64,000 nucleotides of DNA, from the NCBI RefSeq assembly GCF_030151085.1, contig NZ_JASLER010000093.1, positions 68,078 through 132,077 on the forward strand, given 5' to 3'. This document shows positions 8,204 to 16,669 of the stretch, piece after piece (positions within the stretch are counted from its first letter, which is position 1; every line of letters starts with the position of its first letter). This DNA comes from Bacteroides sp. GTDB taxonomy: Bacteria; Bacteroidota; Bacteroidia; Bacteroidales; Bacteroidaceae. Both the position numbers and the translations under genes were made by a program. A model generated the notes under the pieces. It searched no databases. It worked only from the letters and a program-made list of their open reading frames with translations, and was not told where the DNA came from.

Positions 8204-9744
8204 TGCAGCTTTTCTACGCGATCAAAACTGTACGCAGGTACTTCGTCGCTAGAGAGGATTGGATCTAAATGTCTGGCGGATGCACGCAAACGCCCGCTTG
8301 GGCCTTTATAACGCAACGCAGAGGCTCCGTCTTGGGTGAAATCCTGCAAAGCAGCATTCCGATTAGGCACTACAAATTCACTCAAAACATTGCCTAATTT
8401 GTCTATTTTCTGCACCCATACAAAGACATCCATATCGTCGGCATTTTCTACTTCCATGAACAGTTTTACTTTAGGATAACCAACAAAAGTGGTCTCTTTT
8501 TCAAAAGTAGTCTGAAACGATACACGGCAAGGCAAAGCCTCCGGAAAATAACGCACTGGGAACTCACCTGCGTCGGCAGTCAATTGCAATGTTCGTGTTC
8601 TACCGCTCATGTAGTAACGCTGCATTTGTGATTCCTTCGGAGGGAAAGTTTCGGCAACGAGGTCGGTACGGTTCTTACCCATAAAGTCCAAAATCGAATA
8701 GCGTACGGCAGGTGTCTTTTCCCAACCATTTTGTTTGCCAAGCAAGTAATAGTCAAAGAAACGGCGAAGTTCCTCGGTAGATTCGGCATCGTAATAATCA
8801 GGCCATTCTTGTGTGTCGTGAATACGTAGCCATTTTTCGGCAGAGCCTAACGAACGCCATGCGCGGAAAGTTCCCATTGTGTGCAGTGTATTGGAGTAAC
8901 TTGCGACAACATATATGGGTATAGTGATTTTGGAAACATCAGCTGATTTGTCTTCCCACAGTTCGCAATTTGCCAATGGATAAGCCTCCATTTCGGCAAC
9001 CATATCTTCCCGTTTCGCGCCCGTAGCACTAACATGATTTACTTGCAAACGCTGGATGAAATTCGGATCAGGAATACCACCAATGTATGCCAAATCGCGA
9101 TATGCGTCCTGCAAGCCTTCAGTTGGGCTGATGCAAGTAAGATGCGGCGGTTGCCCTGCAGCTATAAACCATTGTGAAAAAGCCAAATATGAAGTTCCCG
9201 ACAATGCCGTTTTCTGGTTTGACCAGTCTTGCGCGGCCAACCATTCTATAAGGTCGTAGCAATCCTCCGCTTCCTGAGAACCAATCATTGTAATGTCGCC
9301 TTCGCTGTGTGCAATTCCGCGTGCGTCAGGGTTACATACCGCATAACCGTGCTGAACCCAATAAGCCGGATCGGGAGCTTCGAACTTTGTTAAGCCTGAA
9401 CTCCACGCATTTCCCATTCCAAGCATATTGAACAAATTAACATAACGAGGAGCTGTACCCGCACTTTTCCCGTAAGGACTCCACGCAATCAGCGTAGGCA
9501 CTTTTTCGGTAGTAACAGGCAGGAAAATATCAGTGTAGATTGTAACACCGTCCCGCATTCTTACAGGTACATCTTTCAAATAACGAATATCACAATCAAG
9601 AGGCTTAAAGCCGGGAGCTATTTGCTCACCTTTTTTCAGAATGGTCTCTTTGGTTTCAAAAGGACTTAGCACTCCATGTTCAATGCCATTATCAATGTAC
9701 TCAAATGCTGGCTTGAAGATCATTTTTTCAGTGATTCTATTCAT
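8200..9744 (-). CDS. CocE/NonD-type alpha/beta hydrolase, C-terminally truncated
   Basis: 514 aa. The N-terminal half is an X-Pro dipeptidyl-peptidase-like alpha/beta hydrolase domain with nucleophile motif SGTSYLAFSQWF (GxSY). The C-terminal half begins the jelly-roll domain (FVWVQKIDKLGNVL, GPSGRLRASARHLD). Related hydrolases continue ~60 residues beyond DRVEKL; here the frame stops after one more codon, at the junction with the nitroreductase fragment. It has no signal peptide, so it is cytoplasmic. Family activities are ester, amide or beta-lactam hydrolysis. The core domain is intact but the lid/jelly-roll end is lost, so activity is uncertain. Confidence 0.85.
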   Translation of the reverse strand: MNRITEKMIFKPAFEYIDNGIEHGVLSPFETKETILKKGEQIAPGFKPLDCDIRYLKDVPVRMRDGVTIYTDIFLPVTTEKVPTLIAWSPYGKSAGTAPRYVNLFNMLGMGNAWSSGLTKFEAPDPAYWVQHGYAVCNPDARGIAHSEGDITMIGSQEAEDCYDLIEWLAAQDWSNQKTALSGTSYLAFSQWFIAAGQPPHLTCISPTEGLQDAYRDLAYIGGIPDPNFIQRLQVNHVSATGAKREDMVAEMEAYPLANCELWEDKSADVSKITIPIYVVASYSNTLHTMGTFRAWRSLGSAEKWLRIHDTQEWPDYYDAESTEELRRFFDYYLLGKQNGWEKTPAVRYSILDFMGKNRTDLVAETFPPKESQMQRYYMSGRTRTLQLTADAGEFPVRYFPEALPCRVSFQTTFEKETTFVGYPKVKLFMEVENADDMDVFVWVQKIDKLGNVLSEFVVPNRNAALQDFTQDGASALRYKGPSGRLRASARHLDPILSSDEVPAYSFDRVEKLQ

Positions 9745-9783
9745 CTTATTTATATTTTTAGTTGTTTTCTATCAAATCATAGG

Positions 9784-9791
9784 CAAAGGTA
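9784..9791 (-). promoter_or_regulatory. -7 element for the CocE gene
   Basis: TACCTTTG on the minus strand, 39 bp upstream of the ATG at 9744. Confidence 0.55.
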
Positions 9792-9848
9792 CGAGAATAC
9801 CACCTTAGATTGATAAAGTATTCAAACCAAAAAGTATAAAATTCAAAT

Positions 9849-10721
9849 CTAACGGACGCGATAGTGTTTTGGGGTATTGCCAGTCACTTTTTTGAAGAAA
9901 TTGCTGAAATAATTCGGGTATTCAAATCCAAGGGCAAAAGCGATATCGGCAACACTCCAGTCGGTATATTGTAGCAATGATTTCGCTTCGGCGGTAATTC
10001 GCTCGGCAATTATAGTGGTAGTGGATTTACCTGTGGTTTCCTTGACAGCACGGTTTAGATAGTTTACATGAATGCACAGATTGGCTGCATAATCTTGAGC
10101 GGTTTTGAGTTGCAGAGGTGTGTTTGGGCTTTCTATCGGAAACTGACGCTCAAGTACTTCCATGAATTGAGTAGTTATTCTTAGTAAGGCATTGTTGAAA
10201 TGCGTGAAGTATTCGGCAGGTCGCATTTGCAATGCTTCGTGAATGATAAGTTGGATATAATTACGCATCAGGTCGTCTTTATATGAATAATCCGTAGTCT
10301 CGTTTGCAATCATAGTCTCAAAAATTTCGGTAAGCTTAGATTGTTGTTCCAGATTGAGTTTAAAAGCAGGCGTTCCGCCTATTTTAAACAGAGGCGAATG
10401 TTGTAGACTTTCCAGACGCGCAAGCGGCTTAATGAAATCATCGGTAAAAACACAGGAATAGCCCGTTTGATTTTCGGACAGAATTTCGGTCGCATATGGT
10501 ACTTTGGGGTTGGCAAGAAGAAGGTACACTCCATCGAGATGAATAGTATGGTCGTCGTAATGTACCTTGCTATCTCCTATACTGAGTATGATCAAGTAAT
10601 AATGCCGACGACCGAATGCAGTAGGTTTGCTTTTCGGAACACTATTTCGGCTTACTTTAAAACCTCTGAGTTTTAGTGTCGCTATTAATGCCGAATCAAG
10701 ATATTCAACAGGAGTCTCCAT
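9849..10721 (-). CDS. AraC family transcriptional regulator
   Basis: 290 aa. The N-terminal ~170 residues form a cupin-like sensor, and the last ~100 residues hold the AraC DNA-binding domain: DYAANLCIHVNYLNRAVKE, then WSVADIAFALGFEYPNYFSNFF and TGNTPKHYR. It is encoded just upstream of, and on the same strand as, the CocE hydrolase, which it may regulate. A TACTTTTG box ends only 7 bp before the ATG, so the transcript would be leaderless or nearly so unless another promoter is used. Confidence 0.88.
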   Translation of the reverse strand: METPVEYLDSALIATLKLRGFKVSRNSVPKSKPTAFGRRHYYLIILSIGDSKVHYDDHTIHLDGVYLLLANPKVPYATEILSENQTGYSCVFTDDFIKPLARLESLQHSPLFKIGGTPAFKLNLEQQSKLTEIFETMIANETTDYSYKDDLMRNYIQLIIHEALQMRPAEYFTHFNNALLRITTQFMEVLERQFPIESPNTPLQLKTAQDYAANLCIHVNYLNRAVKETTGKSTTTIIAERITAEAKSLLQYTDWSVADIAFALGFEYPNYFSNFFKKVTGNTPKHYRVR

Positions 10722-10728
10722 ATAGATA

Positions 10729-10736
10729 CAAAAGTA
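10729..10736 (-). promoter_or_regulatory. -7 element almost abutting the AraC start
   Basis: TACTTTTG on the minus strand, 7 bp upstream of the ATG at 10721. The predicted start site falls at or next to the initiation codon. Confidence 0.5.
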
Positions 10737-10810
10737 TAAAAAACAAATTAATTCACTGACATAATAAAAATAAAAATCTCAGCCAAACAGATGAGATTAT
10801 ATTTCTTTAC

Positions 10811-11272
10811 TTATTCTAGTATATAATAGCACCACCCACTCGGATTAAGGAAGCGGTTACCTTTCCTTATTTCATAATGCAAGTGACTGCCAGTTGAGAT
10901 TCCGGTGCTACCCACACAGCCGATTTGTTCAGTTATACTTACCGAATCACCTGCATTTACCATCGTTTTGCTTAGATGTGCATAGAATGAACAAAAACCG
11001 CCGTAGTGCTGAATCTCTATAAAATAACCATACCCTGAATCATAACCTTTACGGATCACTATTCCGTTCCCTGTGGTATAAACAGGGGTTCCCTTAACTT
11101 TTGGAATATCTATGCCTGTATGGAATTGTCGCATCCTGCGAATAGGATGCCTGCGCATTCCGAAACCCGATGAAATATATTGCATCTTTTTAATCGGAGA
11201 AATTACGGGATAGTCGCATAATTCTTCAATGGATAGCTGTAATGAATCCGCTATCCGTTGAAACTCCGTCAC
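10811..11272 (-). CDS. M23 family (LytM-type) metallopeptidase, possibly 5'-truncated
   Basis: 153 aa from a GTG. A complete LytM/M23 domain is visible: GFGMRRHPIRRMRQFHTGIDI supplies the first zinc His and Asp, and TGSHLHYEIRKG supplies the HxH motif. These enzymes cut peptidoglycan cross-links. There is no signal peptide, although family members are normally exported with ~60 more N-terminal residues. The frame stays open upstream of the GTG, straight through the IS21-like repeats at 11315-11346. The original 5' end has therefore probably been replaced by insertion-element DNA. Confidence 0.75.
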   Translation of the reverse strand: MTEFQRIADSLQLSIEELCDYPVISPIKKMQYISSGFGMRRHPIRRMRQFHTGIDIPKVKGTPVYTTGNGIVIRKGYDSGYGYFIEIQHYGGFCSFYAHLSKTMVNAGDSVSITEQIGCVGSTGISTGSHLHYEIRKGNRFLNPSGWCYYILE

Positions 11273-11314
11273 AGAATAAATCTGTTCCGTAAACCTTGGA
11301 AAATCCAGCGCGCG

Positions 11315-11346
11315 TTGACCCCGTGTGCCAAAGCGAAATTGACCCC
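11315..11346. mobile_element. IS21-family-like terminal repeats (relic end)
   Basis: Two copies of TTGACCCC (11315-11322 and 11339-11346), 24 bp apart, with TGCCAAAG between them. Repeated GGGTCAA with TTGGCA between copies resembles the multiple terminal repeats of IS21 elements. No istA/istB genes or second end were found in the window, so this would be a solo remnant. Assignment is by pattern recall only. Confidence 0.4.
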
Positions 11347-11704
11347 TGAAATTATTCCTAAATAATATATGGGGATCCTTTTGAATTTGAAATAAAATGC
11401 TTAACTTTATATTCGGTTATTTGAAGTTATGCAAAACATGGAGTATCGCTGAATTAGATAGGTCTCCAAATCGTTACTTTCTTATTTGCTAACTCTTGAT
11501 TCTGCTCGTAACCAATCTTTTAAGTCAAATCAGCGTTTTTTTTCTAAAAATAGAAAGGGACCCGAGGTGATTCCTCACATCACCTTTTTTGTCCGTATGT
11601 TATGCTTTTGTTTCATAAATATTACATTAATGCTACATAATTTATTGTCTGATAATTAAATGAATAAATAATAAATATTCATTTTTCCTCTGCCTCCACT
11701 GTTC
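11347..11704. other. Gene-free stretch before the DUF5690 gene
   Basis: AT-rich DNA without a supportable ORF. It holds one hairpin (11565-11590) and the promoter region of the downstream gene. Nothing else is recognised. Confidence 0.6.
11565..11590 (+). terminator. Hairpin with T-tract, terminator or leader attenuator
   Basis: AGGTGA (11565-11570) pairs with TCACCT (11580-11585), followed by a run of T. No gene ends immediately upstream on this strand. It may terminate a degraded gene or act in a leader. Confidence 0.5.
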
Positions 11705-11712
11705 TACTTTTG
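11705..11712 (+). promoter_or_regulatory. -7 element for the DUF5690-porin pair
   Basis: TACTTTTG, 24 bp before the ATG at 11737. It rules out the in-frame TTG at 11710, which lies inside the box. Confidence 0.65.
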
Positions 11713-11736
11713 TTCCCGAAATCAAATGAGAACAAA

Positions 11737-13092
11737 ATGAAAACCATTGCCAATATTAAAGCAGAACTGCTTTCTAACAAGAAATTATCAGATCTTGTAT
11801 TTATCCTTTGGGCCGGAGGTGCAGCCCTATTATCTTATTCTTTAGTATATGCACTACGCAAACCTTTCACGGCTGCAACATTCGATGGCATGGAAGCCTT
11901 CGGACTCGATTACAAAGTACTTACAACCATTATACAAATCCTGGGTTATCTTATTGCCAAGTTTGCAGGAATCAAACTGATCTCCGAGTTGAAGAAGGAA
12001 AACCGGATGAAGTTTATCCTTGTATCTATCCTTGTAGCAGAACTTTCTTTGGTTATGTTCGGCTTGCTGCCTGCTCCTTATAATATCTTCGCAATGTTTT
12101 TCAATGGTTTGTCATTAGGTTGTATGTGGGGAGTGATATTCAGCTTTATCGAAGGAAGACGCACTACCGATATTCTTGCCAGTCTATTGGGTATCAGTAT
12201 TGTGATTAGCTCGGGAGTAGCCAAGTCTACGGGACTGTTTGTGATGAATACACTGCATGTAGGAGAGTTTTGGATGCCGGCTCTTATCGGTGCTTTCGCT
12301 TTACCGCTGTTGGCTCTGTTGGGCTATGTCCTCAACCGTTTGCCACAGCCTACCAAAGAGGACATCGCAGAAAAAAGCCAGCGCGTCACCCTGGACAGCA
12401 AGCACCGCAAAGAGTTGTTCATTAATTTCCTGCCTGTATTGATTCTGTTGTTTGTGGCCAATCTGATGCTGGTTATTCTGCGTGATATAAAAGAAGACTT
12501 CCTGGTGAAGATTATAGATATGAGCGAACACTCTTCCTGGATGTTTGCACAGGTAGACAGTATTGTAACACTTATTATTCTCGCACTTTTCGGTATGATG
12601 GTATTTGTGAAGAGCAATATCAAAGTGTTGGTTATCCTTCTGAGCATGGTGGTTGCCGGAACTGCTACCATGAGTTTTGTTTCATTCAACTACGATACGC
12701 TTCAGCTCGATACCGTGACTTGGCTGTTTGTTCAGAGTTTGAGTCTTTACATTGCTTACCTCTGTTTTCAGAGTATCTTCTTTGACCGTTTCATTGCTTG
12801 TTTCAAGATAAAGGGGAATGTAGGGTTCTTTATTGTAACAATCGACTTTATCGGATATACAGGTACGGTATTGGTACTGATGTTTAAGGAATTCTTCAGT
12901 ACAGAGATCAACTGGCTTGAATTTTACAATCAGATGTCGGGCTATGTAGGAATTGTTTGTACGGTGGCATTCACCAGCTCTATCATCTATCTGGTGCAGA
13001 GGCATCGACGTGAAGAAATGCTGAGAAACGGAATGGCAGAAGAAAACGAAGAGCAGGGAGCTTTGCCATCCATCAATCAAGTTTCGTGCTGA
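11737..13092 (+). CDS. DUF5690 family MFS-like membrane protein
   Basis: 451 aa from ATG (MKTIANIKAELL) with about 12 hydrophobic segments and an MFS-like layout. SYSLVYALRKPFTAATFDG near the N-terminus and CMWGVIFSFIEGRRTTDIL in the middle are typical of DUF5690. Function is not established; transport of an anionic solute is a reasonable guess from the fold and the porin next to it. Its TGA overlaps the ATG of the OprP-type porin by one base, so the two are co-translated and probably serve one substrate. Confidence 0.8.
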   Translation: MKTIANIKAELLSNKKLSDLVFILWAGGAALLSYSLVYALRKPFTAATFDGMEAFGLDYKVLTTIIQILGYLIAKFAGIKLISELKKENRMKFILVSILVAELSLVMFGLLPAPYNIFAMFFNGLSLGCMWGVIFSFIEGRRTTDILASLLGISIVISSGVAKSTGLFVMNTLHVGEFWMPALIGAFALPLLALLGYVLNRLPQPTKEDIAEKSQRVTLDSKHRKELFINFLPVLILLFVANLMLVILRDIKEDFLVKIIDMSEHSSWMFAQVDSIVTLIILALFGMMVFVKSNIKVLVILLSMVVAGTATMSFVSFNYDTLQLDTVTWLFVQSLSLYIAYLCFQSIFFDRFIACFKIKGNVGFFIVTIDFIGYTGTVLVLMFKEFFSTEINWLEFYNQMSGYVGIVCTVAFTSSIIYLVQRHRREEMLRNGMAEENEEQGALPSINQVSC

Positions 13093-14237
13093 TGAACTAT
13101 CTTTCTAAATCCTTCTTGTGCCTGTTGGCGGTCTTTGTTTCCATGACCGCCGCAGCTCAGGAAAACTCAACGGATAAAATACAATATAAGCTGACCGGAC
13201 GCATGCTGATGGACGGTGGCGTTTTCTTGAGGAATGAGAATGGTTTCGGTAACGGTACTGAGTTCAGCGATTTGCGGGTAGGGGCGAAGGCTACGTACCA
13301 GCAATGGGACATGAAAGTGGAGATAGGTTATGTAGGAAGCAAGGTGTCCATAAAAGATGCTTTTGCAACGTACACTTCCGGGAAGCATATTATTCAAGTA
13401 GGGCAGTTTTACGAGCCGTTTACGTTGGATATGCTGTGCAGTACGTTCGATCTTCGCTTTAATCAGTCACCCGGTGCTGTTTTGGCTATGACCAATAGCC
13501 GAAGACTGGGCGCGGCTTATACTTATAATTCACAGCATTACTATGCTTGTGGCGGATTTTTTACTGATAATGATATTAGTAATCTGAAGAATGTATCGCA
13601 GGGATATGCTATTGATGGACGTTTGGTTTATCGACCTGTAAATGAATCGGGCAAGTTACTCCATCTAGGGATGGCTGGCGTATATCGTACGCCGGACGGG
13701 ACTTTACCCGAAGAAGAAAATAGGAATGTCTTTATATATAAGTCTCCCGGTGTAAGCACTATTGATAATCGTAATTTGATTTATGCTGAGGTGGATAATA
13801 CACGATATCAATTCAAACTGGGTGCGGAGCTTTTAATCTATTATCATAAATTCTTTCTACAAAGCGAATATATACGTACACAGGTAAAGCGTCGTACCGG
13901 ATTTACTGACTATACCGGTCAAGGAGTTTATTTACAATGTTCTTGGTTGTTGTTGGGAAATGAATATGCGTATGATGAGGCATTGGCATGTCCGGCTCGT
14001 CCGATAGGGCGTGCGTTGGAACTTTGCGGACGCTTTAATATTGTCGATATGAACGACCGAAATGCAAACATAACAGGAGGCGCACAAAAAGATCTTTCTT
14101 TGGGACTGAACTATTATATCAATAAGCATGTGGGGGTGAAGGTGAATTATAGTTATGTGATGCCTGGCAACCATATCAAAGAGATCAGCCGTAAAAACTT
14201 CAGTCTCTTTCAGGCAAGATTTCAATTCATATTATAA
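13092..14237 (+). CDS. OprP/OprO-type outer membrane porin
   Basis: 381 aa with a clear signal peptide (SFLCLLAVFVSMTAAAQ) and a beta-barrel pattern ending in FQARFQFIL with a C-terminal hydrophobic residue. DAFATYTSGKHIIQVGQFYEPF and SFDLRFNQSPGAVLA-like segments match the phosphate-selective porin O/P family. It would pass an anion across the outer membrane. Start chosen at the ATG in TGATG overlapping DUF5690 rather than the GTG 6 bp upstream. Selectivity cannot be read from sequence. Confidence 0.82.
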   Translation: MNYLSKSFLCLLAVFVSMTAAAQENSTDKIQYKLTGRMLMDGGVFLRNENGFGNGTEFSDLRVGAKATYQQWDMKVEIGYVGSKVSIKDAFATYTSGKHIIQVGQFYEPFTLDMLCSTFDLRFNQSPGAVLAMTNSRRLGAAYTYNSQHYYACGGFFTDNDISNLKNVSQGYAIDGRLVYRPVNESGKLLHLGMAGVYRTPDGTLPEEENRNVFIYKSPGVSTIDNRNLIYAEVDNTRYQFKLGAELLIYYHKFFLQSEYIRTQVKRRTGFTDYTGQGVYLQCSWLLLGNEYAYDEALACPARPIGRALELCGRFNIVDMNDRNANITGGAQKDLSLGLNYYINKHVGVKVNYSYVMPGNHIKEISRKNFSLFQARFQFIL

Positions 14238-14303
14238 ACATTGTTTTGTAGGTTCGATTAATAAAAAACTGCTACTCGCATTGTAGAGTTGGAATCAAAG
14301 CCC

Positions 14304-14311
14304 TATCTTTG
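14304..14311 (+). promoter_or_regulatory. -7 element for nnr
   Basis: TATCTTTG, 30 bp before the ATG at 14342. It overlaps and so excludes an in-frame alternative start at 14309. Confidence 0.65.
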
Positions 14312-14341
14312 CTCAACGATTTAAAGATAGAGGATACCATC

Positions 14342-15853
14342 ATGAAGATATTTACTACGGCAAGCATCAAGCAACTGGATGCATTTACAATAGAAAACGA
14401 ACCTGTTTCTTCCATCGATTTGATGGAACGCGCTTCACAAACTTTGGCAAAAGCCATTTCAGAACGTTGGGATACTAGTACTCCATTTACGGTTTTTGCC
14501 GGACCGGGCAATAACGGAGGAGATGCTTTGGCAGTATCGCGCCTGATGGCTGGGAAAGGTTATAAATTGGAAGTGTATCTGTTTAATACAAAAGGTTCTC
14601 TTTCTCCGGAATGTAATACCAATAAAGAACGACTTGGAGGAATTGCTAACGTCGATTTCCACGAAGTGACTTCACAATTTACCCCTCCGGTATTGACGGC
14701 GGAGCATGTCGTGATTGATGGACTATTTGGCAGTGGATTGAATAAAGCATTGAGTGGTGGCTTTGCAGCGGTGGTGAAGTATATCAATGCTTCGTCGGCT
14801 ACGGTGGTTGCCATTGATATGCCTTCGGGACTTATGGGTGAGGACAATACCTACAATATAACGTCCTGCATTATTCGTGCTAATTTAACTTTGAGCTTGC
14901 AACTGCCGAAATTGGCTTTCTTTTTTGCTGAGAACGAACCATATGTAGGCGAATGGCAACTTCTGGATATCGGTCTCAGTGAAGAGGCGATGGTGGAAGT
15001 AGCGACCGATTTCTTCATGTTGGAAAATGAAGATATGCCTTATTTGCTGAAATCGCGTAGTAAGTTTGCGCATAAAGGTAACTTTGGTCGGGCATTGCTC
15101 ATTGCCGGTTCGCAAGGAATGGCGGGGGCATCGGTACTTGCTGCGAAGGGTTGTCTTCGTTCGGGAGTGGGATTGCTGACGGTGCATGTACCGTTCTGTA
15201 ACAACGCCATCGTGCAGACGGCCGTGCCTGAAGCGATGACTCAAATAGATATTAGTGAAACATGTTTTGCTTCTGCCATTGATACGGATGATTATCAGGC
15301 GGTAGGAGTCGGTCCCGGACTGGGGAAAGCCGCCGAAACAGAAGCTGCCTTACTGGAACAAATCGATACGTGCCAGACACCGATGGTGGTAGATGCCGAT
15401 GCATTGAATCTTTTGGGAGAGAAACGTAGCTATATAGGTCGTCTGCCCAAAGGAAGTATTCTTACTCCGCATCCCAAGGAATTGGAACGCCTTGTCGGTA
15501 TATGCCAGAACTCATACGAGCGCTTGATGAAAGCGCGCGAACTAGCAAAGTCTGCTAATGTACACATTATATTGAAAGGTGCCTATTCCACTATTATCGC
15601 ACCAGATGGTAAGTGCTGGTTCAATATCACAGGAAATCCGGGTATGGCAACAGGAGGTAGTGGTGATGTGCTGACTGGTGTCGTTCTGGCATTATTGGCA
15701 CAGGGCTATGATACAGGAACTGCTGCCCGCCTCGCTACCTATATTCATGGACTTGCCGGTGATATTGCCTGCAAGAAACAAGGTGAGATAGGAATGGTAG
15801 CTAGTGATATCATCAGCAACTTGCCATTGGCATGGAGAATGCTGGAAGAATAA
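14342..15853 (+). CDS. nnr: Bifunctional NAD(P)H-hydrate epimerase / ADP-dependent NAD(P)H-hydrate dehydratase
   Basis: 503 aa. The N-terminal ~210 residues form the YjeF_N epimerase (FAGPGNNGGDALAVSR; DGLFGSGLNKALSG). The C-terminal ~270 residues form the ribokinase-like dehydratase (GSQGMAGASVLAAKGCLRSG; VVDADALNLL; LTPHPKELERL; TGNPGMATGGSGDVLTG). Together they repair hydrated NAD(P)H in the cytoplasm. Both catalytic halves are intact. It is a single gene ending in a hairpin shared with the convergent DUF5715 gene. Confidence 0.95.
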   Translation: MKIFTTASIKQLDAFTIENEPVSSIDLMERASQTLAKAISERWDTSTPFTVFAGPGNNGGDALAVSRLMAGKGYKLEVYLFNTKGSLSPECNTNKERLGGIANVDFHEVTSQFTPPVLTAEHVVIDGLFGSGLNKALSGGFAAVVKYINASSATVVAIDMPSGLMGEDNTYNITSCIIRANLTLSLQLPKLAFFFAENEPYVGEWQLLDIGLSEEAMVEVATDFFMLENEDMPYLLKSRSKFAHKGNFGRALLIAGSQGMAGASVLAAKGCLRSGVGLLTVHVPFCNNAIVQTAVPEAMTQIDISETCFASAIDTDDYQAVGVGPGLGKAAETEAALLEQIDTCQTPMVVDADALNLLGEKRSYIGRLPKGSILTPHPKELERLVGICQNSYERLMKARELAKSANVHIILKGAYSTIIAPDGKCWFNITGNPGMATGGSGDVLTGVVLALLAQGYDTGTAARLATYIHGLAGDIACKKQGEIGMVASDIISNLPLAWRMLEE

Positions 15854-15880
15854 CAATAGATTATTTTCTAGTTGTTATAT
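15851..15880. terminator. Bidirectional hairpin between nnr and the DUF5715 gene
   Basis: ATAACAATAG and CTAGTTGTTAT form a near-perfect stem spanning the 7-bp gap and the ends of both convergent genes. Confidence 0.5.
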
Positions 15881-16544
15881 GGAAGCAACCTTGCTTTAAT
15901 TCGTACTTAATGTAGCACTTTTCGGCCTGCTTCAGGTCTCTCAATACTTCGGATAAGACTAGCTTCAGGGTGTCGGAACTAACATCCTGCAAGGGTCGTC
16001 CGTCTTCATCTTCTACTTTCTGAAAGCGTTTCCAGCTAACATCAAAAGTAGTGCCGTAGAAGTGGGCGGAATTTTCGGAGGCGTTTCCATTGCGACGTCG
16101 CAAGCGTTTCACATCGTCTTGAGTGCGGAGCACGGAGGTTACGACTACTTTATTAGGATTCAATCCTTTGGCTGTGAGCGAATCGAGAAAGTTACTTCCG
16201 ATTGAGTCCAGTAGATGGGCTGCTCCCGGAATTAAGTAGGGAATGGAATGCGTTAATGAATCGACTACATAGAACTCGTTCGTAGTAATGTGTTGCAATT
16301 GCCCCTTCATGCTTTCTGCCTCTTCGCGTGAAGCAAGCGGACGTATACCGATAACTTGTGCAATGCTGAGATGTTTATCATTCAAATCTCCAAAAGAACG
16401 TTTATAGCTGATTACTCCACGGATGTTATGAGGTTCGTTCAGTTTGAGTGACATATCTTTCTTTTTGCATCCGCTGAGGCTGAAAGTAAGTACTAATCCT
16501 ATTAACAAGAGGGAGGGGATATAGTGGTATTTGAAATGCGCCAT
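15861..16544 (-). CDS. DUF5715 family lipoprotein with M15-like peptidase motifs
   Basis: 227 aa from MAHFKYHYIPS. A lipoprotein signal ends at LSGCKKKD, so it is probably membrane-anchored in the periplasm. ENSAHFYGTTFDVSWKRF has the SxHxxG...D arrangement of M15 D,D-peptidases, and the terminal QGCFHITTRK supplies a possible third ligand. This suggests a zinc-dependent carboxypeptidase-like fold acting on cell wall; activity is unproven. Upstream in-frame ATGs at 16568/16571 are possible, but the signal peptide is best formed from 16544. A TATCTTTG box at 16584-16591 excludes the longest start. Confidence 0.75.
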   Translation of the reverse strand: MAHFKYHYIPSLLLIGLVLTFSLSGCKKKDMSLKLNEPHNIRGVISYKRSFGDLNDKHLSIAQVIGIRPLASREEAESMKGQLQHITTNEFYVVDSLTHSIPYLIPGAAHLLDSIGSNFLDSLTAKGLNPNKVVVTSVLRTQDDVKRLRRRNGNASENSAHFYGTTFDVSWKRFQKVEDEDGRPLQDVSSDTLKLVLSEVLRDLKQAEKCYIKYELKQGCFHITTRK

Positions 16545-16583
16545 TGTAATCTTTCTTATATAATTCATCATAAAATGCTTCGG

Positions 16584-16591
16584 CAAAGATA
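16584..16591 (-). promoter_or_regulatory. -7 element for the DUF5715 gene
   Basis: TATCTTTG on the minus strand, 39 bp upstream of the chosen ATG. Confidence 0.6.
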
Positions 16592-16669
16592 AACCATTCC
16601 TGCGAAACAATGGCATCATGCAAATAAATTTGTTTCAATTCATTTCTCAGAAGTTTTCCTATTTATGCT

